This document shows positions 43,895-55,016 of a stretch of DNA of 64,000 bases, piece after piece. Below the pieces are notes generated by a model. The model worked only from the letters and a program-made list of their open reading frames with translations, did not search any database and was not told where the DNA came from. Each line of letters opens with the position of its first letter. Positions within the stretch are counted from its first letter, which is position 1. The DNA lies in assembly GCA_038211735.1 (NCBI GenBank), contig JBBQVK010000002.1, forward strand, positions 1 to 64,000. The letters are read 5' to 3'. The stretch comes from JBBQVK01 sp038211735. GTDB lineage: Bacteria; Patescibacteriota; Gracilibacteria; Absconditabacterales; Absconditicoccaceae. Position numbers and translations under genes: made by a program.

Positions 43895-44389
43895 ATGGCA
43901 ACTACAACTACAACTAAGACATTTAGTTTCGTAAAGTTTTACTTTACCATAGTTTCTATAATCAGCGTAATCGGAATGGTAATCGCATATGCAATCGCAT
44001 CGTACCAACTCCTTATGTTAGCAGTAATTACGAATGAAGAGTGGGTCACCCAAAGAGCATACTATGATTTACAACAGTGTGAACAACCAAGTCCATATCC
44101 AATGGATGTATACGGAAACACAAAACCTATCCCTACCAACGATCCAAATTACGTCCTCCCTCCAAGAACAAAAGATGAAATCGCTACCTGTAAGCAAGAA
44201 ACTATGACAAGATATGATAAACAAAGATCTTTTGAAACCAAACAAACGACTATAGGCGGTTTAGTACGAGGCACCTTCCTACTTATCCTGTTCATCACGC
44301 ATTACCCACGCATGATGAAATTGGAAAGACAAGCGAAGACAACTGAAACAATGGGGAAAGCTTCTATGAAGAAAATTGCGAAGAAATAA
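43895..44389 (+). CDS. Two-helix membrane protein, unknown
   Basis: The product is 164 residues. Helices at residues about 12-40 (FYFTIVSIISVIGMVIAYAI) and 127-142 (LVRGTFLLILFITHYP), with an intervening exported loop containing two or three cysteines and many prolines (CEQPSPYPMDVYGNTKPIPT). Basic C-terminus. No TGA codon. TTG at 43892 immediately precedes the chosen ATG. A similar two-helix layout is common among CPR hypothetical proteins. Confidence 0.75.
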   Translation: MATTTTTKTFSFVKFYFTIVSIISVIGMVIAYAIASYQLLMLAVITNEEWVTQRAYYDLQQCEQPSPYPMDVYGNTKPIPTNDPNYVLPPRTKDEIATCKQETMTRYDKQRSFETKQTTIGGLVRGTFLLILFITHYPRMMKLERQAKTTETMGKASMKKIAKK

Positions 44390-44407
44390 ATACGACGTAA
44401 AACATAA

Positions 44408-44440
44408 AAAGAAAACCCTGCATCAATATGCAGGGTTTCT
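44408..44440. terminator. Bidirectional terminator
   Basis: AAAACCCTGCAT-CAAT-ATGCAGGGTTT between convergent genes. Confidence 0.85.
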
Positions 44441-44457
44441 TACTATACTTTTGGGAA

Positions 44458-44841
44458 TTACATCGTGCGCATAGCCTTTTGCTTATAGATTGTCCCCGCA
44501 AGTCCTTTTAGAAAAGGAATTTGAGAGATCATTTTTTCACTGATCTCGCAGATTGCTGACTTTCCTAAGTACTCTAATGGGTATTGATGCCCCCACTTTC
44601 CCATGATTGCGTTATATACAACATCATATCCCATGAGTGTAGAGTGAGGTCCCCAGATTTTTTCATCTGGATTGGAGTGTAGGATGTCTATCACTGCCTG
44701 TATCAGAGAATAATTACTGAATCCAATCTTATTTGGATTGTATTCGAGGAAGTTCTTGTGTCCGGTCAAAACACCATTTGGTCCCTTAAACTCAACGATT
44801 ACATTGTATCGCTTAGCAAGAATCAATAGTTTGTGATTCAT
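44458..44841 (-). CDS. Hypothetical soluble protein
   Basis: The product is 127 residues, not recognised. Seen: KLLILAKRYNVIVEFKGPNG, QAVIDILHSNPDEKIWGPHS and CEISEKMISQIPFLKGLAG. About nine glycines, all GGN, so it may be recently acquired or well expressed. It stands alone between a terminator and a 384-nt spacer. Confidence 0.65.
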   Translation of the reverse strand: MNHKLLILAKRYNVIVEFKGPNGVLTGHKNFLEYNPNKIGFSNYSLIQAVIDILHSNPDEKIWGPHSTLMGYDVVYNAIMGKWGHQYPLEYLGKSAICEISEKMISQIPFLKGLAGTIYKQKAMRTM

Positions 44842-45225
44842 AATTTTTTGTTTTTAGTTTAATGATCAAGTATTGACTTATAGATAAAAATAATTATATT
44901 ACAATAGCAATGTAAGATAAAAAATATCCACTTGCAAAGCAAAAAGTATTCACTATCTGTTAACTATCATGTTACATCAACTTACCCACAGCCCAAAGAA
45001 TTATTGCTTTAGATGGATGACATCTGAGGGGGTTTTTGGTAGGAGAAATAGTATAGGTACATAACAACTACGCTATATAATGAACTGCCAAAAGGCCTCT
45101 CTAGAGATAGAGGGGCCTTTTTGTTTGTCTTCTAGATGTGTACCCGTTTGTTACTACGTAAAGGTTTGTTCTCTCCATTTGTTAAACAAAAACACCACAT
45201 ATTTTACTTCTTAACCTTACACACA
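44842..45225. other. Spacer with terminator; no gene seen
   Basis: AT-rich region carrying the promoters of the divergent flanking genes and a + strand terminator-like stem at 45090-45122. A TTGACT at about 44873 with TATTAC about 18 nt downstream is a possible + promoter. Nothing else supported. Confidence 0.5.
45090..45122 (+). terminator. Terminator-like hairpin
   Basis: AAAAGGCCTCT-CTAGAGAT-AGAGGGGCCTTTTT. No gene reads into it from the left in + orientation, so it may end a short unannotated transcript or work as an attenuator for the 45226 gene. Confidence 0.6.
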
Positions 45226-45459
45226 ATGACTACAACACTCATCACTCCAACAGGAGGGCGGAAACTTCCAGAGGAGGAGCAGTCGGTTGACCAATCGGAA
45301 ACGACAACAAGTCGCGGATCGATTGTAGATCAAACGCAATCTTCGCTCAGCGGAGAACTTCTCTGATCGGGACGCACAGGCAAAAGACGGGCTAGTTCTA
45401 CCGGACTCGGGTTCATCGAATCTGGTGGCGACGACGCTCGCGTAGATGATCTCTTGTAA
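45226..45459 (+). CDS. Small acidic hypothetical protein
   Basis: The product is 77 residues: hydrophilic, Ser/Thr/Glu-rich (EEEQSVDQSETTTSRGSIV), ending ESGGDDARVDDLL. Likely disordered. One TGA-Gly (ELLGSGRTG). It precedes the M20 peptidase by about 117 nt. No function inferred. Confidence 0.55.
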
Positions 45460-45576
45460 ACGATCGACGGATCGTAACAGTAGAAAAAACTAATGAAGAG
45501 GTTTTCAGTTGCTAGCACTGGACCTCCCTCATATCTAGGGAAAACTTTTTTACCTATTTTACTCACATTTACATCT

Positions 45577-46893
45577 ATGGAACGCTATCTAGACCTACTC
45601 AAAGAGTTTATCGCTTTCAAATCAATCTCGACTGATCCATCTTTCAAAGATCAGATGTTGTGATGCGCCGCCTGGGAGATACAGCAACTGCAGAAGAATG
45701 GCTTCCAGACTCAACGCATTGATGGATTTGGAAATCCACTGGTATATGCTGAGTATGTGGTCGATCCAAAACTTCCAACCTACCTCGTCTACGGGCATTA
45801 CGATGTACAACCGGCTGAACTAGAAGATGGATGGAGTAGTGATCCTTTTACATTAAAAAAAGATGACGAAAGATTATATGCAAGAGGTGTAGTTGATAAC
45901 AAATGACAACACTTGATCCATCTTGCTACTATTTTTGATCTTATAGAAAAAAATGAGCTCGGCGTAAATGTAAAAGTTCTCATCGAAGGAGATGAAGAAA
46001 CGTGATCGCCGCATATTGTTGAATTTTTTGAACAACATAGTGAACTATTAAAATGTGATGGGGTGGTGATTTCTGATGGAGAGATTATTGGTCACAAAAC
46101 ACCAACAATGTCGCAGTCATTTAGAGGTGGAGCTAATTTAACGTTAACTATTACTACTGCGAATACTGATGTCCATAGCGGATTGTATGGCAATATTTTA
46201 CCATCAGCAACTCATGAATTAGTAACTCTGTGTGCGAAATTTTACGATGACAAAAAACTTATCGCTATCCCTGGATGGTACGATGATGTCGCGCCTATTG
46301 ATACAGTTGCTAAACAAAATAATCTTAAAGTGCCATTTGATGCAGAGGAGTTATTCGCTGCTACGGGAGCCAAGGCATTAGCAAATCCAACATGATATGA
46401 TCCTGTAACTGCCAACGGATTGCTCCCTACTATACAAATTAGTTGACTACAATGATGATACACTTGAACGGGGTACAAAAATATTATCCCAGCACAAGCA
46501 ACGGTAAAAATTAATTTCCGTTTTGCGCCAGGACAAAATGCCGTTAAAATGATTGAACTATTTGAGATGCGAGTACAAGATCAACTTCCTTCTTACTGTT
46601 CTCATTCGATTTCAACTTCTGATCCATATGACGCAATCGCACTTGATATCGATAATTCTTTTGTAGAAAAATGTCGCGATCTACTTGCAGAAGTTTATGG
46701 AAAACCAGTAATCATGAGGTATTGCGGTGCAGCAGTACCAATTGGTGGCCTCTTTCAAAAATACATTGGATGCCCTGTTGCAGATGTCGATCTCTGAAAC
46801 GAAGACTGCAACATGCACGGCATCAACGAAAACTTCCGCATAGAAAATGTGGAGAAGGGGTTGAAGGTTAGTGAGATGTTGTTTAAAGCCTAA
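45577..46893 (+). CDS. M20-family metallopeptidase (dipeptidase / ArgE-DapE-like)
   Basis: Di-zinc amidohydrolase. The product is 438 residues. All metal and catalytic residues are visible: YLVYGHYDVQPAE, ARGVVDNKGQ, the Glu pair in IEGDEETGSPH, ISDGE, and the C-terminal His in NEDCNMHGINE. The dimerisation domain lies around residues 190-320. Closest in style to M20 dipeptidases of the CNDP type, so peptide scavenging is more likely than diaminopimelate synthesis. TGA encodes Gly next to two catalytic motifs (DNKGQ, ETGSP). Confidence 0.92.
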
Positions 46894-46973
46894 TAAAATC
46901 AAACTTATCAACCTATTGACATAATATAATTATTGTTTATAAGTTAAATTCAATTTTACTGGTTTAATCGCAA

Positions 46974-47477
46974 ATGCATATTTTCTCAAAAGAAGAAGAG
47001 TTAGTAGTAGAACTCAAACTATCAGAAGTTAACCATTTTAAGGATCTAAAAAGCTTTATTGGTGTTCAATTAAGTAATAACTTTCTCGATATAGATTCTC
47101 TGATTCTAAACGCGCAATGAAGTAACTTCCCAAAAGAGATTATAGAAATCTTAACCAGTATAGATTTTGAAAAATCTTTGCCTGTCAGCACAAAAAAATC
47201 GCGTAAACAAAAATCACTAGAAAAACAGCCCTATTATCAAGAGTTAGTGGGCATTCTTAATCTTCTAATTTGAAGAGACAAGAAGTTTCCAAGTATGGTT
47301 AAATTCAGAAATTATATATCTGAAGACAAAAACTCTCCTTATTATAATCAAAAAACACCTAGCTTGCCTTCTATTTTTCGTTGGAAAACTTGAGAAACTT
47401 ATCCAAGAGATGGAAAAGTAGTGGTAGAGTATCTTAAGACATTAATAACTATTGGAAATAATAGTTCAAAAAAATAA
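46974..47477 (+). CDS. Hypothetical protein
   Basis: The product is 167 residues, not recognised. Mostly helical and charged with KEEELVVELKLSEVNHFKDL at the start and a Lys-rich middle (STKKSRKQKSLEKQPYYQEL). TGA-Gly at NAQGSN, LLIGRD and KTGETY. It runs convergent into the BRO-domain gene, stop codons only about 2 nt apart. Confidence 0.7.
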
Positions 47478-47479
47478 TA

Positions 47480-48328
47480 TTATTTTTTCTTTCCAAGTAT
47501 CTTCTTCTTGATGGGCTTAGGATCGGTAAGATCTAGATAATTCTTCTGTGTTACCACTTTCTCACCGAGCTTTTCTTCAATATTTTTTCTCGTATCACCC
47601 GCAACACTTCCTCCGTCTTTAGCATCATCTTTGAGCTTGGAGATGGTTCTGCTATCTCTCTTTTTGTGAAGGCTAGTTGTGGTAGCTTCACCCAGCATCG
47701 TTAAAATAAGCTCTAGATCAGTCATGTGGTCTCTTAGATTTTGCTGATCAAGTCATTTATATTCTTTGTATGTCTGTACATCCATACCGAACGCCGCGTT
47801 CATAATCTCATTGGTGAGTATAGCATAATCGTTTCATGCTTTGACTCATCTTTCGCTCCACTCTTCTGTGAGTTCTTGTCTGACTGCTATTCATCTGACT
47901 CTTTTGTTGATCCACTCTTTGGAGTATCACTTTTCTTCGAAGATCTGCTTCATTCTTTCTTGTGCAAGCTCTGGATTATTGATCTCATCTATCCTCTCAC
48001 TTCCTACTTTTGCAAGCCATTGTTTGAAGGGTTCTGCTTTTGGTGAGGGGACGGATTGGATGATGCGAAGGATTCAGCTGGTGTTGGAGCAATCTGTTTC
48101 TCTCATCTTCCCATCTGAAGCAAGCAATTTCAACTGTCGACAAACTGTCGACGGTTCAAATCCATCTTCTGCCTTCACGCGAATTTTCATCTTATACCAA
48201 TAGTCGCGGGGATCCCTGCTATCTGTCAATACTTCAATCACGTCAATTACAGAAAAATACCATTGGTTATCATGCCATATTTTACGAATCTTCTTCTGCT
48301 CAAAGAGGGCAATAGTTGTTTTAGACAT
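47480..48328 (-). CDS. BRO-N domain protein (phage antirepressor / DinD-like)
   Basis: The product is 282 residues. The N-terminal BRO domain is clear: FEQKKIRKIWHDNQWYFSVIDVIEVLTDS, then DYWYKMKIRVKAEDG and RQLKLLASDGKMRETDCSNT, followed by FKQWLAKVGSERIDEI. C-terminal half helical with TEEWSERGVKAGNDYAILTNEI and a Lys-rich end (KKKILGKKK), like the DinD/DUF of plasmid and phage antirepressors. Such genes are common cargo of phages and mobile elements. TGA-Gly codons show it is adapted to code 25. Confidence 0.82.
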
Positions 48329-48533
48329 CTAAAGGTAATAGAAATAATAAATACTAAAAAAGGACATGATCTTTTTCAATTAATCTAGACCAATGTGATG
48401 GTATGGAGAAATTATTATCTTTGCAAGCGCTTTCTTACTATTGAGGAAGAATAAATGTAGAATTATTGCTAACTGCACCTTTGATATGCTTGATGGCCCA
48501 TGCAGGCCTTTAATATCTTATTGTATGTATTGT

Positions 48534-49565
48534 CTATTTGCTCGCCAATGTTTCCTTACACATATACGTAAGAATTCCAGGATTTTCTGTGATTATTCTT
48601 GATCGCTCTGTAAGAAACTCTTCTTGTGCATGAGGGACAGTCGGGATATAATGGGGTGCAAATTTTTTAAATATTGCAACGAATTTATCGTACATCTCTT
48701 TATATCATGGGCTGGCTTCATTCTCTAGCCGATCTAATAGCTTGCCTGCATGTTCTGGATTTGCTGCGAGCGCAATATCGAAAATTCTAAAACACATATA
48801 AAATTGCCCTCCAATCTCGATAGATCTAAATTCTGATTCTCGTTCTGTACCATGAGGATTGGTATGATGGAACTCTTCCTGTTCTAGTATCGCTACAAAA
48901 AAGCGGAATGAGTCTATTACATATGAGTCGAGTCCAGTATTTGTTAAAACTTGTGACTGTTGACCGTAAGTCAGTCATATTGCATCCAGATTCATTGTAA
49001 TGAATGCGGGTATATTTCAATTACCTTTTAGCTTTGTATGTCACATCTCAGCTATTCTATTATCATTTACAATATATACCGTGCTATTTCAATAGGTTAA
49101 AGGTAGATAAGGAGTAAATCTTGTTTCTCCCTTGGGATAGAGGAGCGCTCATAATCCAAATAATGTTGCAATTACTTGTTCTGTATGTGTATAGTTCGGA
49201 TATTCTATTTGAGCTCTTGCAAGGGCTTTTGCAGTGGATGGATTTTTTTGTAAATAAGAAGCAACTCATACAATGCTCTTATCGTCCAGACTCTCTAATT
49301 GAGTAGTGATTGCTATTTGACTGTCTGAAAAAAGTAAATTTGCATCTATGTTTAATTTTTCTCTAAAAAATTCTATTTTCTCGGAGAGTGCAGGTGATTC
49401 TTCAATCATCAACTCTCACTCTTTACGTTCAAGTCTGTCCGTCTTACACCCAAGAGTATTTAGTACGAGCAATCCAGAAAGTGTCAGCGCGCTGTTAGTA
49501 AAAAAAGATCTTCTAGATAGAGTGAGGCTAGGGGTAGTATCCTCGCGTGAATTAAAATTGTTCAT
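48534..49565 (-). CDS. Exported protein with twin-arginine-like signal
   Basis: The product is 343 residues. The N-terminus has a twin-arginine motif S-R-R-S-F-F followed by a hydrophobic segment and LNTLGC (TNSALTLSGLLVLNTLGC), so export by Tat and possibly lipidation at Cys are predicted. The mature part is helical, with no known domain; it ends FLTERSRIITENPG...TLASK. At least seven TGA-Gly codons, which is why no long ORF is apparent in the standard code. No tat genes are in the window. Confidence 0.7.
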
Positions 49566-49764
49566 TAGAAAAAACCATAGTAAAGAATAATTTACTATAC
49601 GTTATTTCTATAATAAGTCAATTACACCTATATTTCCGCTAAATTTAAATAATGCAATAATGCAATAATAAATGCAGGGCAGTAGTTGTAAATCGGCTTA
49701 TTAAATGTATGTCCGTGGCGGTATTATTCACTTTTCATTTTTTATTTTAGTATTTAAAAAACCT

Positions 49765-52700
49765 CTACGCCACCTTTGCTACTTCTCGCTTTTCCCATCG
49801 TTGCTGTTGATGTGAAGCGGGGAGTTCTTGAATTTTTTGTTCTATAGCTGCTATTACCAGGTCGTCTTTGCTTCCGTGATGATACATATCGATCAAGCCA
49901 CTAATAGTTGCTTCGAGAGTGGTGATTATTCTTTGCTGATTTTGCTTTGTTGTTTCGGAAGATTCGATATTTTTTTCTATTCTTAGTAGTGGTTTGCCTT
50001 GAAGGAGGAGCTCTTCGATTTTTTTATTTGTCGCCACTTCTTTTTGTTGGATGCTTTCAGACTGTCGCGCACAGTTGTCTGGCGTGCCATCGATCTCGTA
50101 GAGTAGTGGGTTTCCTGCGCTATCTGGTATGAGCACATAGTTGCGAGCGTGCCCTACTCGGTCATCATTACGACCTGCGTATCCCATGAGTTTCCCTCAC
50201 AAAATTCAGGCTTTCAATAACAGAATATAGAGCAGATTGGATGCGTCTTCACATACACCGACAAATAACTTGGAAGCTAATTGATCGCGGGATTCAGGAT
50301 GTTTCTGAAGTACGATACTCTTATGCTGCATACACATAGTCGCTTGCTGTTCGAGAGGCTTTCCGGCTTTATCGCGTGAATTTATATTTTCCTTATCACA
50401 TCGCATATATTTTCTCACAAACGATTCACACGCTATAATTTTTTCTTTGGGAGAAAGTTTTTTTATCTCATCAAGAAACATCTCGCACTCTTGTGGGAGA
50501 TGGTACGAATAGTCAAAAGGATTTTCTTTATCGAAAAGATATAATTTTGCTCGTTTGGTGTATTGATCTTGCGAGATATTCCCTGGTATCGTTTCTTCCA
50601 AACACGAGTTCGAAAACTCTACTTTGACTTGTTTGGTATCGACTGGAAGATCGACGGTGATGACTCACGCTGGTTGTATGGTATGGTGAAGTGTGGTCCA
50701 TCTACCTTGTGCGTCTTCGATACTTACTTGTTGTACTTCACAATTATTCGTTTGTAAGGGTAGAGAAATAGTATGTGCATCATTCTTATCTATTCAGATG
50801 TAGCCTATATTCGATGCAACCTCTCATAACTGATAAGAAGTATAACCGTTTTTGGCTGCTTTCCGTGCGCCATTGGTATACGTATCTGCGATGAAAGTTG
50901 TAAGGAAGTAGGGTACTGGATTTTTAAAGTTTAGATCAGCGGTAATTTCACTTGCCGTATCTAGCGCGTCTCATCATCTCCCATTATACTCTGCGTGATA
51001 TGACATATCTCTTCCTGATCACCGACCATATCCCGAAGACCGTTGAGATATATTTCTTGGAAAGAGTAACTCACGAATGGTATTTTCTATGCCTTTACTG
51101 GGTGGTCTGGCGGTGATTGTGTCTACATAATCTCATGGATTTTTTTCTATGTCTCGTTGCACATATTTGTGAATAGTTGGGTCTACATTTCCTACTACAT
51201 TATCTGCAGTATATCCCAGGTTATTTTTCCGTTTTCGATAGTCCGTATTTGGACCGAGCGAATAGAAATACTGAATGATTACTGCGTCAGGATGTTCAGA
51301 ATATCATGAAATAACATTCAATACATCAAGTTCAATTTTCAATCACTCATCAGTAGCGCGAGGAGTATTGGGATTTACATGTATTATCTTTTCGCTTGTT
51401 ATTCATATGACAATTGTTTCTCCATTTTCATTCACAAAGCAACCGACACTGCTGCAGTAGCAGGGGATTAGTTCTTTTCACGTCACATCGATACATCCCC
51501 ATCGTCCATCGTACTTTACCGCAAATCCAACCTCTCATAGAGGCTCAATCGCCTGATACTTAGGTTCAGGAGTTTTCAATTGATTACCGTTTTCATCTAT
51601 GAGACTACACATTCAAAGTATACTTGTACGGCATATGGATAGTTTGTTATTTACTACCTTTATGTTATCGTAACTGAAAGGTCTGCGGGCCTTCCATTCA
51701 AAATCTACAACACCACAATTGATTCCTCTTTCATCAACTACCTTACATAATGTATCTGTCAGGTGATAAGGTGTCCGTCCGTTCAAATCTTTTAGTGGTT
51801 TCCCATCTATACTCCATATACCTCATGTTTCTGTGGCGATGACATTCCGCGCAAGACGTTGTATGTCATCAAATATACAATCTATGACCAAAGTACAATC
51901 GCTTAGCCTTAGAATTCCTCGTTTACCACCCTTACGAACTTTAACCGATGTTTGGGTGCCCCACAATTCTTCAATCTCATCATATTCGGGGAAGAGAAGA
52001 ACTAATCCAGTGGGAGTCATGATTCCGAATTTTCAAACTCAATTTTCAAATGAAAGGAATTGTTTTCACAATCTGTAAATTCATGGATAAGTCGCGACGA
52101 CATCGCCTCCATCGGTATATAACCGACTATCTCCCTCATCATCTACGATAGCAATAATCCCTCAATTCGCTATAGGGGATATAGTATCGAATGTGACTGG
52201 TAAGATCACCTCTCATTTTGAAGAGATAACGCCTATCCTGTCATCGTGATCATGAACTTCGATTAATCAATTTTCCCAACATCTAAAATGCTGATATTTC
52301 ATGGGGCATATCTCTGTATGTGATGCAATATCTAGGATCCCGGCATCCCCATCTACATTTTTAACACATACTAGATTTGGATTCGAACTTCACTTTAGCG
52401 AGGATATATCGAAGATAGCACCTCTTCCGAATATATATTTAGTATCACTTCAGTCACAGATGTACCTAGTTTTATCATGTTGAGAATGCTGAACACATAC
52501 CAAATTTGAATCTTCGCCGAGTGATTTTATTGTAAATTTCTCGCAGGACAGCAGTGCTTCTCATTTATTATTTATCGTTCAGTATAATCCGCTTTTATCT
52601 TTCACGATAAATAAATTTCCGTTTACTGTGATCACACTTTCATAGTTTGAAAGGAGAGGATATTCTGTTTTTTGATTCGAATTAATCGAGCCAGTCGAAT

Positions 52701-53460
52701 CAGATGCTACGCCATCGATAGGAGTTATCTCATAGGGAGTTTTGTCTCAGCCAGAAAGTTTGTATCACTGGGGGAGGAGAGAGATGATTTTATCTATCTG
52801 ATATTTACGAGATTGGTCTGCAGACTCTTCACCGTGTGCCAAGAATACTTCTTCCCCATCTGACTTACGGACATGGAGTGCGCCATTCATAGCTGCCGCC
52901 AAGGAAGATTTTACTCCTTTGAGATCTCGAAGGTCAGTACGGAACATCTCTTCGAGGAGTGATTCGAGATTGTATTGTGCTGGTGAATCAGTGTATTTTA
53001 GTTGGTGAGTTCTAAGCTTTCTTCTTGCGATGAAATGCTCGTAGTAGTGATCAATTTTTTCTTTTAAATCACCACTCAGATTAGTAAGTGCATTGTCGAA
53101 TTCATTATCTGGATCATAATAATCTCGCGCACTTCCCATAGATTCTATTTCTGACTTGAAGATAGACTTGAGAATATCTGAGTACTTTTTTCTTAACATA
53201 TCAGACATTACTACACTTAGGAAGAATGTACGCTTAATATCGCCTCTTATCTTGGACGTTAACTCTAATGCATCATCTAAGCTATACCGTGCTACGAGAC
53301 CAATGTACATCATTTGTCGAGTTTCGTCTTCGCTCTGAATTTCAGAAAAAATTTCCTCTTTTAATTTCATTAGTGCTTCTAATGGAAGAGGAGCGAAAGA
53401 CTCTTTTTTCTCTTGTCTCTTTGAGAGTTCTGGTGTGTTCATACAAGGCAAAACAACCAT
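49765..53460 (-). CDS. Giant WG-repeat protein with C-terminal transglutaminase-like domain
   Basis: The product is 1,231 residues in one uninterrupted code-25 frame. Residues 1-230: helical. About 280-640: WG-type repeats such as GIMTPTGLVLLFPEYDEI and GVISSKGEVILPVTFDTI, each a beta-hairpin of about 35-45 residues. Middle: KYVQRDIEKNPGDYVDTI and an Arg/Gly-rich stretch. C-terminal 250 residues: a transglutaminase-like fold with triad C1070 in FVGVCEDASNLLYILLLKAG, H1104 in RVGHARNYVL and D1124 in LYEIDGTPD. No signal peptide is evident. Cys-His-Asp enzymes of this fold cross-link or cleave proteins; the substrate is unknown. ATG 53439 is an alternative start. Confidence 0.85.
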
Positions 53461-53549
53461 CAAAATGATACATATATTATATCGTATAATGCCTTATATG
53501 TCAATTATTATGCCAAAATTAAATTAGCTGTGATAATGAAATAAACCCC

Positions 53550-54056
53550 TTATGGAAGGGATTTTATGAAATTGTTTGCCTCTGTGTGCGAGTAGAGTAT
53601 GATCACTGGCTTATTGTGCTTCTCCAACATCGCAAAAAGCTTTGGTTTGCGAACTCGATTAAACTCCCGTATCCATTTGTAAAATCTGAAATCGATGTGC
53701 GACTCTTTGTTCACTCAGACGTCTGGTCTATCGATATGTCAGTACTTATATTTCAATAATCTCCGAAAAACATTCCATATGCATCTGATCTTTGGTATAT
53801 CTAGATAGATAATGGTATCTGCAGCTACGACTCTTTGTTCAAACGTTACGGTATAGTTTCAGCCTGTTATCCGCATAGGTTGCTGAATAATATGTTCAAT
53901 AATTTCAGATTCTTTTGCTGCATCGACTCTCGTTCGATGATCTCTCATCAGTTCTTTATCCAGATAGAAAGCAGGTATTCATAACTTCTCAGAAAGTTTC
54001 ATAGCAAACGTAGATTTGCCTGATCATGCGTTACCAAATACGACAATTTTTTTCAT
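53550..54056 (-). CDS. P-loop kinase-like ATPase (adenylate-kinase / FlaR-like)
   Basis: The product is 168 residues. Walker A near the N-terminus: VVFGNAGSGKSTFAMKL, with the second glycine TGA. DTIIYLDIPKIRCIWNVFRRL resembles the substrate-binding and Walker B region of DNA-topology-modulation (FlaR) and shikimate-type small kinases, and FRFYKWIREF is the LID-side helix. Substrate unknown. It lies downstream of a hypothetical gene on the same strand; its TAA overlaps a small terminator-like hairpin (CCCTT-CCAT-AAGGG followed by T-rich sequence on minus). Confidence 0.8.
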
Positions 54057-54115
54057 GGATCAAATAATAAATAAGTCCCTTGTAAATGAAAGTTGTTATA
54101 CGACTGTCAGCGGTA

Positions 54116-54871
54116 TTAAACTAAGATTCAATTCGCATCTTTCCGTTGTTTAATCTTATAGGCATTCATTCTTTGTACATCAGTAAGACTTTCTAAGTAG
54201 AGAGTTAGATCTTCAACCATTTTTTTATAAGAATCATTACGTCCTTTGATTTTTTGTATCGCATCTTTTAAACTGCTTTCATAATTATCTTGGTTAATAT
54301 TGATCTTTATCCCATTAGGGTCATTAGGGTGATTTTTTAAGGTTAATCACTTAACTTTGAAATTTCAAACCGGTATTTCATTAGCTATCCGTTCGTCTCA
54401 TATGAATCAATTATTATATACTCATGCTAATACTTTATCAATCTTAGGTTTTCTAATTTGAAGTCATGCAGTATCTATTTCATAAATAATACCACATGAT
54501 GGGAGATCTACTGTATCTCTAATCCCATATCCTGTATTATGCGTGGGTACTTTGACCGATATTCAACTAGCTGAGTAGTTTGTCGATCGTACCATATTTT
54601 CATTGTCGGTCATATAGGTGCCATACTCATTGCCATCTCTTACTGCTTTTTCTCATTTCCCATTTATTACCGATTCAGTGGAGGTTGTAATCGCTTTATC
54701 AAAAAATGATTCATTCAAATCATCAGGGTTAATTGTTATCGCTCTTCGTAACTTTGCAGGATGAGGAACGTTTAGGGTAGTGACTAACTCTTCTTTTAAT
54801 TTTGGATTTGAAAATGGAGATACGGTCTCCTCCTTTTGTAAGATATCTTTATCTAGATCTTCTTGTGCCAT
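54116..54871 (-). CDS. Hypothetical soluble protein
   Basis: The product is 251 residues, not recognised. The N-terminus is acidic and helical (AQEDLDKDILQKEETVSPF). The middle is beta-rich (VKVPTHNTGYGIRDTVDLPS; GLQIRKPKIDKVLAGVYNNG), and the C-terminus is charged and helical. Seven or so glycines are TGA. It lies just downstream of tRNA-Pro on minus and is probably cotranscribed with the kinase-like gene that follows. Confidence 0.7.
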
Positions 54872-54937
54872 GTTTATCAAGCGATTAAATCACTTGATAA
54901 GTATATTGGCAAATTATTTTTTGTCAAAACCGCCACT

Positions 54938-55011
54938 TCAGGGTGGTGAGACTTGAACTCACGACCTCTAGACCCCCAGCCTAGCATTCTAGCCATCTGA
55001 ACTACACCCTG
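54938..55011 (-). tRNA. tRNA-Pro(GGG)
   Basis: On minus: acceptor CAGGGTG / CACCCTG, D-stem GTTC / GAAT, anticodon stem CTAGG / TCTAG with loop CTGGGGG (anticodon GGG), T-stem GTGAG / CTCAC with TTCAAGT loop, discriminator A. No encoded CCA. It starts only about 5 nt after the stop of the WG-repeat gene, so it is likely processed from its transcript. Confidence 0.9.
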
Positions 55012-55016
55012 ATTAG

